55,309 nt of DNA from Pseudomonadota bacterium. GTDB lineage: Bacteria > Myxococcota_A > UBA796 > UBA9615. Shown in pieces: positions 1-7,815 of this stretch. The first letter of the stretch is position 1. The number at the start of each line of letters is the position of its first letter. The notes beneath the pieces are model-generated. The model had not been told where the DNA came from, did not search any database, and saw nothing but the letters and a program-made list of their open reading frames with translations. The stretch covers positions 1 to 55,309 of the forward strand of contig JAAESI010000219.1 in the NCBI GenBank assembly GCA_024229515.1, read 5' to 3'. A program made the translations under genes and the position numbers.

Positions 1-61
1 CAGGAAGCCTGCGCGGACCCATGCCCATGCGTCTCCACCGCCGTGAGCCCAGCTTCGCTCT

Positions 62-316
62 TCAGGGCAGCTTCCGGAGGGCCTGAGTCACCGCCGCACG
101 GCTGACGCCCTCCCCCCGCGCCAGCGCCGCCCTGGTCGGGTAGACGCCCTCAGCCAGCATCTCCGCCCAGCACCGGGCGCGCTCTCCGACGAGCCGCTTC
201 GGCTTCAGCAGAGGGGCAGGCTCGGGCGGCAGGCAGGCGGTCAGGCGTGTGCTCGGAGCGGTTAGCCCAGCGACTGGACTGGGGACCCGGACAGGACCTG
301 CACCCAGGCGATCTGG
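62..316 (-). pseudogene. Recombinase C-terminal remnant with helix-turn-helix
   Basis: An open frame of about 85 codons ends at a TGA read from the minus strand at 62-64 and is opened only by a TAA at 317-319; the first in-frame ATG lies well inside it. The last 40 residues (GERARCWAEMLAEG, then YPTRAALARGEGVSRAAV, then TQALRKLP) match the helix-turn-helix tail of large serine recombinases, where an RAxLARxxGVSRAxV helix pair binds DNA. No catalytic domain is present, so this is a decayed tail. It sits beside other mobile-element debris. The family call is from motif similarity only; a small stand-alone HTH protein using a non-ATG start is possible. Confidence 0.4.
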
Positions 317-339
317 TTAACGCCCCGCCTGGAGGCGAC

Positions 340-822
340 CTACGCTTGGTCGTAGATTCCGCCCCGTGACCCGATGTCCATCATCAGGACATTCCGCGAC
401 TCCCGGTCGGGACGGTAGATCAGGCGGTAGCCGCCCAGTCGATAACGCCAAAGGCCTCGCAGAGCGTTCCCCAGGGGCTTTACGGTATTGCCCCTTGGGG
501 TCATCGGTGACTCCGCGATTCGGGGGATGACGTTCTTCACACGTCGCCCAATCTTGCGGTCCAAGCGGTTGACGGCCTTCAGAAAGGTCTTGGAGAGCGT
601 TACAAACCAGCTGCGGTCCTCCCCCTGGAAGTCATCGGGGTGGTACGAGAAATCGACCCAGGATCCTTCGAGGAACGCCTCCAGTTGCTCAGCGGCCAGC
701 TCCGGCGGATGGGCTTCAAGATCGCCGCGGAGGAAGGCGTCAAGCGCCTCCAGAACCTCGGGTGGCAGCGCCACCGACAGAGCTTCGTAGTCGAGATCAT
801 CAGCAGGGTCGGGATCAGCCAC
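340..822 (-). CDS. RelE/ParE-type toxin domain protein with N-terminal extension
   Basis: A 160-residue protein starting at GTG (822). Residues about 80-160 match the RelE/ParE toxin fold: a basic helical segment (AVNRLDRKIGRRVKNVIPRI), then PLGNALRGLWRYRLGGYRLIYR, and a final beta strand with VLMMDIGSRGGIYD. RelE members are ribosome-dependent mRNA interferases and ParE members poison gyrase; which applies here cannot be read from the motif. The first about 70 residues are acidic and leucine-rich (EALSVALPPEVLEALDAFLRG) and are not part of a usual toxin of about 90 residues; they could be a fused antitoxin-like segment. No separate antitoxin gene is evident next to it. Confidence 0.65.
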   Translation of the reverse strand: MADPDPADDLDYEALSVALPPEVLEALDAFLRGDLEAHPPELAAEQLEAFLEGSWVDFSYHPDDFQGEDRSWFVTLSKTFLKAVNRLDRKIGRRVKNVIPRIAESPMTPRGNTVKPLGNALRGLWRYRLGGYRLIYRPDRESRNVLMMDIGSRGGIYDQA

Positions 823-956
823 ACCGGGATCCTACCGGCGGGCTGCCGGGCACGCAGTGCCGCCCAGAGAGCGTGCCTTTGAGTCAGTCGATGTTCGTGG
901 GGTAGGGCCGCATTAGGGCCAGACCTGCAGGTTCCTGGGAACTTCCAGCCTCGTGT

Positions 957-976
957 CGGAACCTACGCAGGTTCCG
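957..976. repeat. Perfect inverted repeat CGGAACC-6-GGTTCCG
   Basis: CGGAACC (957-963) and GGTTCCG (970-976) are exact reverse complements around the six bases TACGCA. The related words ACCTGCAGGT and GGTTCC occur about 30 bases upstream. This could be a protein-binding site or a relic of a mobile-element end; nothing else in the window fixes its role. Confidence 0.5.
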
Positions 977-1080
977 GCAGCATCGCCTGAAGTTGAGTCT
1001 GTCAATGAGGTGGGCTTTCGTTCGCGACCCCTTCCAGTTGCTCCTTCTCCTTCAGTTCATCCCTTCGCTCCAGGCCTGTC

Positions 1081-1130
1081 GTCGTCGCTGAGCGGGGCGC
1101 TCACCTGAGCGGCGCCCCCGAAGCGACGAC
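1081..1130 (-). terminator. GC-rich hairpin just after the transposase stop
   Basis: GTCGTCGCT (1081-1089) pairs exactly with AGCGACGAC (1122-1130), and an inner GCGGGGCGC / GCGCCCCCG stretch can pair partly. It begins one base past the stop of the minus-strand transposase remnant (1132-1134). There is no clear T-tract, so it may be an insertion-sequence end structure instead of a true terminator. Confidence 0.4.
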
Positions 1131-1131
1131 G

Positions 1132-1570
1132 TCAGGCCGCGTCGGTCAGCAGCCCCACCGGCGCCGCCTCCATCACCGTCGCCAGCGAGTGCAGGCTCAT
1201 GTACCGCGAGCCCAGCTGCCACTCCTCGTCCTGTTCGATCAGCACGCACCCCACCAGCCGGATCACCGACTTGTCCGTCGGGAAGATCCCGACCACGTTC
1301 GTCCGACGCGCGATCTCCTTGTTGACCCGTTCCAGCGGGTTGGTCGACCGCAGCGCTTTCCAGTGCAGCGGCGGGAAGCTCATGTGCGCCAACAGATCCT
1401 CCTCGGCCTCCTCCACGAGCCCAGCGCCGCAACCGCCTCGTGCAGCCGACTCCGAGCCTGTTCCTTCGTCTCCTGATTCAGGATCGACCGCAGCACCGTC
1501 TTGAGCGCGTCCCGGTCCTTCTTCTGCACGTGCTGGGGCTTGCCCTTAGGGCCCAGAGCAACATGCTGAT
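1132..1570 (-). pseudogene. IS256-family transposase, C-terminal fragment with frameshift
   Basis: The intact downstream part (94 residues from 1416) reads EEAEEDLLAHMSFP, HWKALRSTNPLERVNKEIARR, TNVVGIFPTDKSVIRLVGCVL and IEQDEEWQLGSRYMSL. These are hallmarks of IS256/mutator transposases, including the conserved Glu of the DDE triad in NPLERVNKEI. Upstream, in another frame, about 50 more residues of the same protein are readable (VALGPKGKPQHVQKKDRDALKTVLRSILNQ, split here as two neighbouring motifs). The frame breaks near 1420, and about 15 residues that normally join the halves are missing. The N-terminal half with both catalytic Asp residues is absent, so the element is dead. Confidence 0.8.
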
Positions 1571-1752
1571 CTCGCCTGCGGACCCGGCTCCTGACCCCGA
1601 CGGTGGCCGGGAGTGGCAAACCCGCGCTCCCGAGGTTCTTGGGGCGCCGCCTGGCCTCACGCGACAGGGAAGGTCCCACTTTGTGGCGCGGCGACGGCCA
1701 GACGCCTAGCCTGCAAATGACCAGGAATCCTTCCTGGTGCGGAGGCCCCTCG

Positions 1753-2766
1753 ATGAGACCGATCGAACTCCGACCTGACGGACAGCCCTGGCTGACGGGA
1801 TGGCTGGTGCGATGCCCGGGCTTTCGGCCGACCGTCTTGGGCGCGTTCATCTCCCTGATCGAACCGCGTCGCATCGACACGCGGGCGCCAGCGTCTAGGC
1901 GGCGGGACCGGGCGGTTCGCCACCTTGCTGTCCGCGTCGCCCGGCTGACCCCAATCGACGCGATCACCGAGGACTGGCTCGTCGAAGTCTCGAGCATCTT
2001 GGAGACCGAAGGGTACTCAGGCGATGTGATGGGCCGGGTCCGAACGGAGCTACGTCGGGCCGCCCGCGTTTGGTCGCTGGCGACCGGCGAGCGTTCTCGG
2101 GTCGATGCCCGCCATGCCATGGGCCACCGCCTCCGGCTTCCCTGGACAGCGTCGGAGATCGCCAAGATAGGTAGCTTGCTCCGGTCCCGCGCTGCCAAGG
2201 CTGTGCTCGGCTTGATCGTGGGCGGCGGGATGTATCCGGACGAACTCGCGGCCCTGCCGACGGGCGCCGGAGGGGCACGATACCTGCGGACGGGACCCCG
2301 GCCGGGACGACTGCGGCGCATAGTAGCCCTCGCCGAGTGGGCGCAGCCTTTCGTCCGCAGGCATGTGGCCAAGCACCGAGACCGTGGTGCGCGCTGTCTC
2401 GATCCGATGTTCGGCCCGCACCCCGAGACCCGGCTCCCGAAGCTCCTCGAGTTGATTCGACGTGCTCAGATCGACGCTGGCTTCGCTGACCGCGCGCCTT
2501 TGACGTGGGCCGACCTCCGGGGCGTGTTCGTGCGGGCGGCTCGCGCCGCTGGGGTCCCGGAAATCTTCATCGCCGGGCATCCGACGCCGGAGGCGTGGAA
2601 CACGGCCGACCGGGCTGCAACCTGGCGCCGCTGGTCGCGCTTCTCGAAGGCATGGACAGAACTGTCCAACGCGCCCCTGGAGGTGCCTCCAAAGGCCTGC
2701 GTCCCGCCTCCGCCCTCGAGACGCACTCAGCAGATGCAGCCGCAGCGGGGCCACGCACTTCGTTGA
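1753..2766 (+). CDS. Tyrosine-recombinase-like protein without recognisable catalytic residues
   Basis: 337 residues from the ATG at 1753, chosen because GGAGG lies seven bases upstream (1741-1745); the frame stays open further upstream without a ribosome site. The layout recalls a tyrosine recombinase: an N-terminal helical part, then LLRSRAAKAVLGLIVGGGMYPDELAALP where catalytic members have GLRxSEL, and later LTWADLRGVFVRAARAAGV with IFIAGHP where members have HxLRHTFAT...LGH. The box I Arg, the HxxR and the C-terminal Tyr are not in their usual contexts. It could be an inactive recombinase, an accessory DNA-binding protein, or a diverged transposition protein. The last about 30 residues are Pro/Gln-rich. 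Family assignment is tentative. Confidence 0.5.
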   Translation: MRPIELRPDGQPWLTGWLVRCPGFRPTVLGAFISLIEPRRIDTRAPASRRRDRAVRHLAVRVARLTPIDAITEDWLVEVSSILETEGYSGDVMGRVRTELRRAARVWSLATGERSRVDARHAMGHRLRLPWTASEIAKIGSLLRSRAAKAVLGLIVGGGMYPDELAALPTGAGGARYLRTGPRPGRLRRIVALAEWAQPFVRRHVAKHRDRGARCLDPMFGPHPETRLPKLLELIRRAQIDAGFADRAPLTWADLRGVFVRAARAAGVPEIFIAGHPTPEAWNTADRAATWRRWSRFSKAWTELSNAPLEVPPKACVPPPPSRRTQQMQPQRGHALR

Positions 2767-3631
2767 CGGCGAGTGGGGCGACCCTCGGAGGGAGCCGCGA
2801 CCGCCCCAGTCTGCCGTCGCGCCCGGATGCACCCACGGCCGGTCAGGAGGCAGCCGGATGTCGGCGCGGCCCCTGCGACGCTTCGGCGTCCTGCGTGGTC
2901 TACGGATCGAGCCGACGCCATGGCGCCTCAGTTGAGCTCCGCCGAAGCAGGAGGCGCTCCAGGAGGCTTCGGGGGGCCGGTCCGTCGAGGGAAAGCGAGT
3001 GCAGGGGCCGCTTGCCGGCACGACCCTCCTTAGGTGGACCGTACCGACACCCATGCCGTTCCCCCTCCGCGTAGACGGTCGCCGAGGATGCTGGAAGGGA
3101 CCCCCGGATCGTGTGGGCAGTGCCCATCCACGCCTCGCTAGATTTAATTAGGCCCACGCTGCGTGTGGTCGGGCGGCGAGGGACCCGGGGAGGCCGTCCA
3201 GGGCGGACCAGGAGATCCCTCCAGCGCGGTGCATCGTCGCCGTTTCGACGACCATCTCGAGGATTGGCACCCTTCCGGTGTGGTCGATCGAACCGGCGGC
3301 GCGGCCGCGCGCAGAGCGTCCTGGTCGAATCGACGGGTGCGCCGGATGACGAAACTTCTGCCCTCAGTCCTAGAGTGCCTCATTGGATCATCCGCAAGAG
3401 GCTAGAATCATTGAAGATCACGTCGATCGTGTGATCCAGCCCCCGATGAAGGGGGATTCGGCCTGCTGAAAATGGGTTCTGACGCCGCTCGCGGCCCCAT
3501 CACATTCCGCGCGAAATCCAGACGATGCCCGCCTCGACGAGCGCGGCTCCAACACCAGGACTAGCCTCTTCTCGACCGAGCCGCGCCAGCCTCGGTGGCC
3601 GACGGAGCGCTGCCGGCCGAGAAGGAGCTTC
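2767..3631. other. Long intergenic stretch, no supported gene
   Basis: Several short open frames exist on both strands here, but they are Arg/Pro/Gly-rich, lack ribosome sites and resemble no family I recognise. The stretch includes a locally AT-rich patch around 3140-3152, the palindrome at 3416-3436, and a CCCCC-GATGAA-GGGGG hairpin at about 3439-3455. It probably holds regulatory or recombination sites of the surrounding element. Confidence 0.5.
3416..3436. repeat. Palindrome GATCAC...GTGATC
   Basis: GATCAC and GTGATC are exact inverted arms around a nine-base centre, followed within a few bases by a second small hairpin. It lies about 200 bp upstream of the excisionase-like gene and could be an operator or recombination-directionality site. 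That role is inference from position only. Confidence 0.4.
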
Positions 3632-4132
3632 ATGCGCATCTCCATCACCAGAGTTGAAACCGCCGACCCGGACGAACTCCGCCAACTCGCGGCCAGCCTG
3701 CAGCTCGAGGTCATTCGCCTCCGGGCGGCCGGCCGCGGAGGGCGGACGACAGCGCGAGCCGCCGCCCTGGAGCGCAGGGCGGCGGAACTTCGAATTCTGG
3801 CGGACGATCGCCGGGCGGTCGCCAATGCCACGACGGTCACTGACAACGGGAGTTCCGGGCACTCGCGCTGGGGGCCGGATCCTTCGGCGCTGCTCACCCT
3901 GTCAGAGGCCGCCAGGCTCCTGCGCATGCGGCGCGTCGACGCGGTCCGAGCGATCCGGGAGTCCGGCACCATCATCCGGGTCGAGGGTCGGGAACGGGTC
4001 CGCTGGGGAATGCTTCAGCAGGCCCTCGCCGCCAGGGCCACCACGCCCCCGCGGCCGGGCCGTACGCGCGGGGCCCGCGCGGACTCCGCCGGCGTCGTGG
4101 ACCCTTGGGAGCGGTTCCTGCCGAAGCGTTGA
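3632..4132 (+). CDS. Excisionase/MerR-like helix-turn-helix protein
   Basis: 166 residues starting at ATG 3632 with AAGGAG a few bases upstream. The N-terminal about 70 residues are helical and rich in Arg, Ala and Leu (DELRQLAASLQLEVIRLRA), probably a coiled coil. Residues about 88-135 (LLTLSEAARLLRMRRVDAVRAIRESG followed by RVEGRERVRWGMLQQAL) match the excisionase-type helix-turn-helix that recognises DNA next to an att site. The C-terminus is a basic tail. The gene converges on the integrase with only 24 bases between their stops, which fits a role in excision or regulation of that element. A general DNA-binding regulator is the alternative. Confidence 0.6.
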   Translation: MRISITRVETADPDELRQLAASLQLEVIRLRAAGRGGRTTARAAALERRAAELRILADDRRAVANATTVTDNGSSGHSRWGPDPSALLTLSEAARLLRMRRVDAVRAIRESGTIIRVEGRERVRWGMLQQALAARATTPPRPGRTRGARADSAGVVDPWERFLPKR

Positions 4133-4156
4133 TCCCGAGCGTCCGCCGATTTCAGC

Positions 4157-5482
4157 TCAACTGCCGCCGCCGTCGAGCCCAGGCGAGTCCGGCCGCGGCA
4201 ACAGCCGCGCCTCGGTCAGTGCCGCCCGCTGCTCATCGAGCCGTTCGGCGCGGTACGCCTCGTCCGCCACCCGCTTGCTGTGCCCCATCATGTCCTTGTA
4301 CTCGCCGTCCTGTGCTCCGAAGAGCAGCGTGCTCGCGTACCGCCGCAAGCTGTGCGCCGTGACGCGGTGGGGGATGCCCGCCTTCTTCGCCGCCGCGGTC
4401 AGCAGCTTCGCGACGCGGTTGGACAGCAATGGAACACCGGAACGGCTGTCGGATCGGGCGGTGACGAGACGCTCGTCCGGGGGACGGCCCTCGACAAGGG
4501 AACCGATCGCGGCGACGACTTCGTCCGTGAGCGCCAGGGTCGACACCTCGCCCCCCTTGCGAAGAACCGTCAGGGTCCGATCCGCGAGGTCAAAGTCCCC
4601 GACCCTCAAGGAGGAGACTTCGCCGACGCGCAGCCCGGTGCCGGCGAGCAGGGAAACGACCGGGCGGGCCCAACGCCGCCGCCGGCCCGCGACCTCATCG
4701 ACCCCTTGCAGCAGCCGTGCGAAATCCTCGCGGTTCGGCGTCCACTTCTCGTACTTCGTGTCCCGTTGGGGATCGAACTCGTAGCCGGCGATCTCGGGCA
4801 CCCGTCGAACCAGGCCGTTGGCGCGGCCCCAGACGTAGGCACGCCGTAGCGTCGAGAGATACAGGTGGAGGGTCGTCACGGCCGGTTCCCCGCGCACGTG
4901 CTCGATGTATTCCGCCTCAAGCGACTCGGCCGCGCCCTTCGCGTCCGCCACGGGGTGACCGCCGACGAGGCGGGTGATGGCGTTCGCGGTGCGCCGGTTG
5001 ACGACGATTGTGCGTTCCGACCGGATCGCTTTCGTCGCGCGTCTGCTGTTCCCATCGGCGTCCTCGGGCGCGTGTTTGCGCCTCAGACGGACCGCGGACC
5101 GCCCGTTCATCCTCTCCGCGGCGGGTCGGTCCAGCGTCTCCCGAGCCTCCCGCTCCATCACGTCGGCCCACGCCGCCATCAACTCGCCCACCGTGCGGCC
5201 CTCTTCCGCGCGCCGTCGAGCCTCCTCAAGCACTTGCTCCGCCCGCTCCGCCCGGCGGGCTTCGACGTCCGCGTGGATCCGGCTCGCCTCCTGGTCGGCC
5301 TCCTCCTGCGACCACCACCCCGACCCGAGCCCTTCGCGGACACCGTCACCCTGGTAGATCGCCGCACGCCAATACCAGCGTCCCTCCGCGTCGGGCCCTC
5401 GAGCCACCCGGAGGGTCACTCCGCCCACGCCGTTACCGCGTCTGATCGGCGTAGGCTTCCGGCTGGCGCGACTCTTCGGCAT
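4157..5482 (-). CDS. Tyrosine recombinase (phage-type integrase)
   Basis: 441 residues from ATG 5482, chosen for the GGGGAG ribosome site six bases upstream; an earlier in-frame ATG at 5536 has none. It catalyses strand exchange through a 3-prime phosphotyrosine. A SAM-like core-binding domain covers about 100-250. The catalytic set is complete: Arg285 in GTGLRVGEV, Lys309 in LRKGGEV, His377-x-x-Arg380 in AHSLRRYAS, His401 in MMGHSKR and Tyr410 in ADEAY. The N-terminus carries an arm-type domain (GRWYWRAAIYQGDG). It is the only intact recombinase in the window and probably mobilised the 1-5.5 kb region. No tRNA or obvious att repeat is visible beside it. Confidence 0.9.
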   Translation of the reverse strand: MPKSRASRKPTPIRRGNGVGGVTLRVARGPDAEGRWYWRAAIYQGDGVREGLGSGWWSQEEADQEASRIHADVEARRAERAEQVLEEARRRAEEGRTVGELMAAWADVMEREARETLDRPAAERMNGRSAVRLRRKHAPEDADGNSRRATKAIRSERTIVVNRRTANAITRLVGGHPVADAKGAAESLEAEYIEHVRGEPAVTTLHLYLSTLRRAYVWGRANGLVRRVPEIAGYEFDPQRDTKYEKWTPNREDFARLLQGVDEVAGRRRRWARPVVSLLAGTGLRVGEVSSLRVGDFDLADRTLTVLRKGGEVSTLALTDEVVAAIGSLVEGRPPDERLVTARSDSRSGVPLLSNRVAKLLTAAAKKAGIPHRVTAHSLRRYASTLLFGAQDGEYKDMMGHSKRVADEAYRAERLDEQRAALTEARLLPRPDSPGLDGGGS

Positions 5483-5612
5483 CGGGCTCTCCCCTGAACG
5501 GACGGCCAGTGTATTGCGCACAAACTTTGAGCACAACTCCTAAGAGAAGTATGGAATTACAGGGGAAATCCTGTCCAACAGGAACTACTTCAACCAGACG
5601 AGCTTCTAGCGC

Positions 5613-6425
5613 TCAGTCCTTCGGCGCGCCGGACCAGATCCAGGCGCGGATGCCGTCCTTCAGTTCGTCGCTCAGCCCGCCCGGCACGTCCGGCGGCATC
5701 TGCGATCCGTGGCCACCGGGGACGTCGAAGTGGGTGCCGTCCAGCTTGTGCATCAGGTAGCTGAAGTCGGGGTCGTAGGGCTCGACCAGGTCCATCGAGG
5801 GGGCCTGGTGGGCGACGACGTCCACGAGCGCGTCGTAGGCGCCGTCGTAGGTGGCGAGGTTCCCCAGCAGCGCCGGTCCGTTGATCGGGGCGTGGCAGCT
5901 GCAGCCGAGCTGGATGATGTCGGTGTGGATGCGCGTGAAGGTGAACTCGTCGATGGCGTCGTCGCAGTCGTCGTCGATCCCGTTGGAGTCGTCCTCGTCG
6001 GCGTCCGGTGAGACGTCCGCGTCGGCGTCGTCGCAGTCGGTGCCGTCCCCGGCGGGGCCTTCGAAGCCGTCGCCGTCGTGGTCGGGGCTGGACGGCATCA
6101 GGACCTCCGCCTTGGCCGCGGTCCCGTATCGACTGCCATCCCAGGGGACCACCTTCACGGCCCACAGCTCGTCCGGCGAGGTCCGGTCCCAGGGTACGGT
6201 CGCGGTCGTCAGATCGTCCTGGAGGACGCCGTCGACGCGCCACTCGTAGCCGTACTCCAGGCCGTCCTCCTCGGTCACCTCCACCGGGGTGGTCACCGTC
6301 GCGACGAGGTCGACGTCGAGCCGCCCGGGCTCGGGCTGGATCGAGACCTCCAGGCCGGCGAGGTCGGCGCACCCGGCGACGAAGAGGAGGGCGGCGGTCA
6401 GGACGAGCGAGATCGAGCGGTTCAT
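5613..6425 (-). CDS. Lipoprotein with MopE-type motif and cytochrome c-like C-terminal domain
   Basis: 270 residues; start at ATG 6425 with GGAG upstream. The signal peptide ends in the lipobox LLFVAGC, so the protein should be anchored by lipidated Cys. An Ig-like part (about 25-95) is followed by one metal-binding MopE repeat (DHDGDGFEGP...DCDDADADVSPD...GIDDDCDDAIDE). The last about 100 residues resemble the c-type cytochrome domain common in secreted planctomycete and myxobacterial proteins: a helix ending in a Cys-His site, SYLMHKLDG, GSQMPPDVPGG with a candidate axial Met, and a terminal WIWSGAP. The haem site reads C-S-C-H, one residue shorter than CXXCH, so haem attachment is uncertain. 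Confidence 0.7.
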   Translation of the reverse strand: MNRSISLVLTAALLFVAGCADLAGLEVSIQPEPGRLDVDLVATVTTPVEVTEEDGLEYGYEWRVDGVLQDDLTTATVPWDRTSPDELWAVKVVPWDGSRYGTAAKAEVLMPSSPDHDGDGFEGPAGDGTDCDDADADVSPDADEDDSNGIDDDCDDAIDEFTFTRIHTDIIQLGCSCHAPINGPALLGNLATYDGAYDALVDVVAHQAPSMDLVEPYDPDFSYLMHKLDGTHFDVPGGHGSQMPPDVPGGLSDELKDGIRAWIWSGAPKD

Positions 6426-6580
6426 GGAGGCTCCAGGCACGAGGCGCGCGACCCTACCCGAGGGCGGCGTCTGTGACGCTGATCAGAATCAGAAGGGTGG
6501 TCAGCGCCGAGGGCACGGTCGATGGGGTCGACTTCAGCGTCAGCAACTCCTTCGCAGTCACGCTGACGCCCTGAGGCGGC

Positions 6581-7079
6581 TCAGCGGCAGTCGCCGTCTT
6601 CGTCGCGGCAGCCCAGATCCTCGAACCAGCCTTCGCCGCGCAGCTCGATGCGGGCCTCGCCGTCGTCGCTCCAGACGGTGACCTCGTAGTCCGCGTCGGC
6701 GGCGACGACCAGCTCGGCCACGGCCATGCCTTCGTCGTCGGGGTCGAAGGCCAGCTCGATGGTGGCGGCCTCGCCCGGCTGGAGCTCGCCTTCCCAGCCG
6801 TCGACGATCTCCCAGGCGACGGGCCCGGAGACCCACTCGATGGACAGGTCGTCGATGGACACCCTCGACCTCGCCGCTGACCACGAGGTCGAGGGTGACG
6901 ACGTCACCGCCGCAGTCGGGGAAGCAGCTCCACGCCTCCAGCGGACCCATGGGGTCGAACGTCAGGATCCCCATCGCCTGGGACTCGGGCGGCGGCTCGG
7001 ACGACGGGCCCGGGTCGACCGGCGGACAGCCGACGGTGAGGATGCTGACGAGGACGAAGAGGCAGGGCAGGCGGGTCAT
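6581..7079 (-). pseudogene. Lipoprotein with choice-of-anchor-D-like domain, frameshifted
   Basis: The gene starts at ATG 7079 (AGGAG nine bases upstream) with a signal peptide and lipobox (LVSILTVGC), a Pro/Ser/Glu linker and AWSCFPDCGGDVVTLDLVVSGEV. The frame then shifts near 6865. Removing one G from a GGG run restores VSIDDLSIEWVSGPVAWEIV and continues as GELQPGEAATIELAFDPDDEG and GEARIELRGEGW, which match the ASPM/HYDIN-like choice-of-anchor D fold (PGE...FDP...L.GEG). The end is Asp/Cys-rich. It is either a real inactivating insertion or a sequencing error; the strong similarity on both sides of the break favours a recent change. Confidence 0.65.
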
Positions 7080-7139
7080 GGTGTGTTCTCCTGAGCCCAA
7101 GCTATCGGTCCGTTTCTTTCCTAACGTAACGTCGCCCTG

Positions 7140-7661
7140 ATGAGCGCCTGCAAGCCCCTCCGAATCGCTTTGCACCCCGACGAGTCGGAGGGACCCCGCG
7201 CGAACCTCATCGCGTCCGCCGCCGGCGATTGGAACTGGAAGACGGTCAAGGCGCTGAACCGGCGGGGTGCGCTCGTGGCGATGGTCGAGTCCGACCCCGA
7301 CATCTGGATCCGCTGGCGTCCGGCGAGCCTGATGGCCGGCTTCCGCCACGGCGGGGCGAGCCGGCGCGTGCCGACGATGGGGCAGCAGGTGCTGGACCTG
7401 CGCTACCGGCCCGGCGATCCGCGGCGCTGCACCGTGGAGATCAGCGAGCTGGCGTTGGAGCAGCACGTCGCCGGACGGGTCATCAAGCACGAGATTGGCC
7501 ACGCCCTCGGCCTGGGCCACCCGGCGCCCAACCGAGGCGGCGGGATCATGGAGGCGGATCCGACGGAGCCGGTGATGATCACCCGGCGGGATCGGTTGGA
7601 TGCGTGGAAGCTCCGCTGCCTCGGCATCGTCGGCTACATCGAGCGCGGGGGTGTCGCTTAG
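7140..7661 (+). CDS. Metzincin-like zinc protease, small
   Basis: 173 residues with the zinc-protease signature HEIGHALGLGH (HExxHxxGxxH) at about 121-131, followed by GGGIMEADP, a plausible Met-turn, as in matrixins. Three His would bind zinc and Glu would be the general base. There is no clear signal peptide: the N-terminus (SACKPLRIALHPDE) is not hydrophobic, unusual for this family, so the protein is either cytosolic or exported by another route. It is divergently transcribed from the frameshifted lipoprotein gene with about 60 bp between starts. No ribosome site is obvious before ATG 7140. Confidence 0.7.
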   Translation: MSACKPLRIALHPDESEGPRANLIASAAGDWNWKTVKALNRRGALVAMVESDPDIWIRWRPASLMAGFRHGGASRRVPTMGQQVLDLRYRPGDPRRCTVEISELALEQHVAGRVIKHEIGHALGLGHPAPNRGGGIMEADPTEPVMITRRDRLDAWKLRCLGIVGYIERGGVA

Positions 7662-7672
7662 GGCGGGCGACG

Positions 7673-7758
7673 CCGCCAGAACGGGGCGAGATGGCTCGTT
7701 TGGCCGGGATGTGGCGGTGTGAGTCCGCCAGAACGGGGCGAGATGGCTCGTTTGGCCG
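7673..7758. repeat. Two copies of a 34-bp direct repeat
   Basis: The 34-base word beginning CCGCCAGAACGGGGCGAG and ending GCTCGTTTGGCCG occurs at 7673-7706 and again, identical, at 7725-7758, with 52 bp between copy starts. Each contains a CGAG-ATGG-CTCG hairpin, and the second is flanked by CCGCCA/TGGCGG, which could close a longer stem. It sits between two convergent genes and may be a dispersed intergenic repeat. Confidence 0.7.
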
Positions 7759-7815
7759 TGGCGGAGGGCACAGGCGGACCGTTGCTTCTGGAACTACGAA
7801 GGACCGGGGCCCGTT

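Larger units (their letters stand above)
823..1131. other. Intergenic stretch with inverted repeats, no gene seen
   Basis: No convincing coding frame lies between the toxin-like gene and the transposase remnant. The stretch carries the palindrome at 957-976 and the GC-rich hairpin at 1081-1130, which fits remains of an insertion-sequence end. Confidence 0.5.

Noticed and set aside
2505..3434. Several 60-190 codon frames between the recombinase-like gene and the excisionase-like gene
   Set aside because: Arg/Pro/Gly-rich, overlapping on both strands, without ribosome sites or known motifs.
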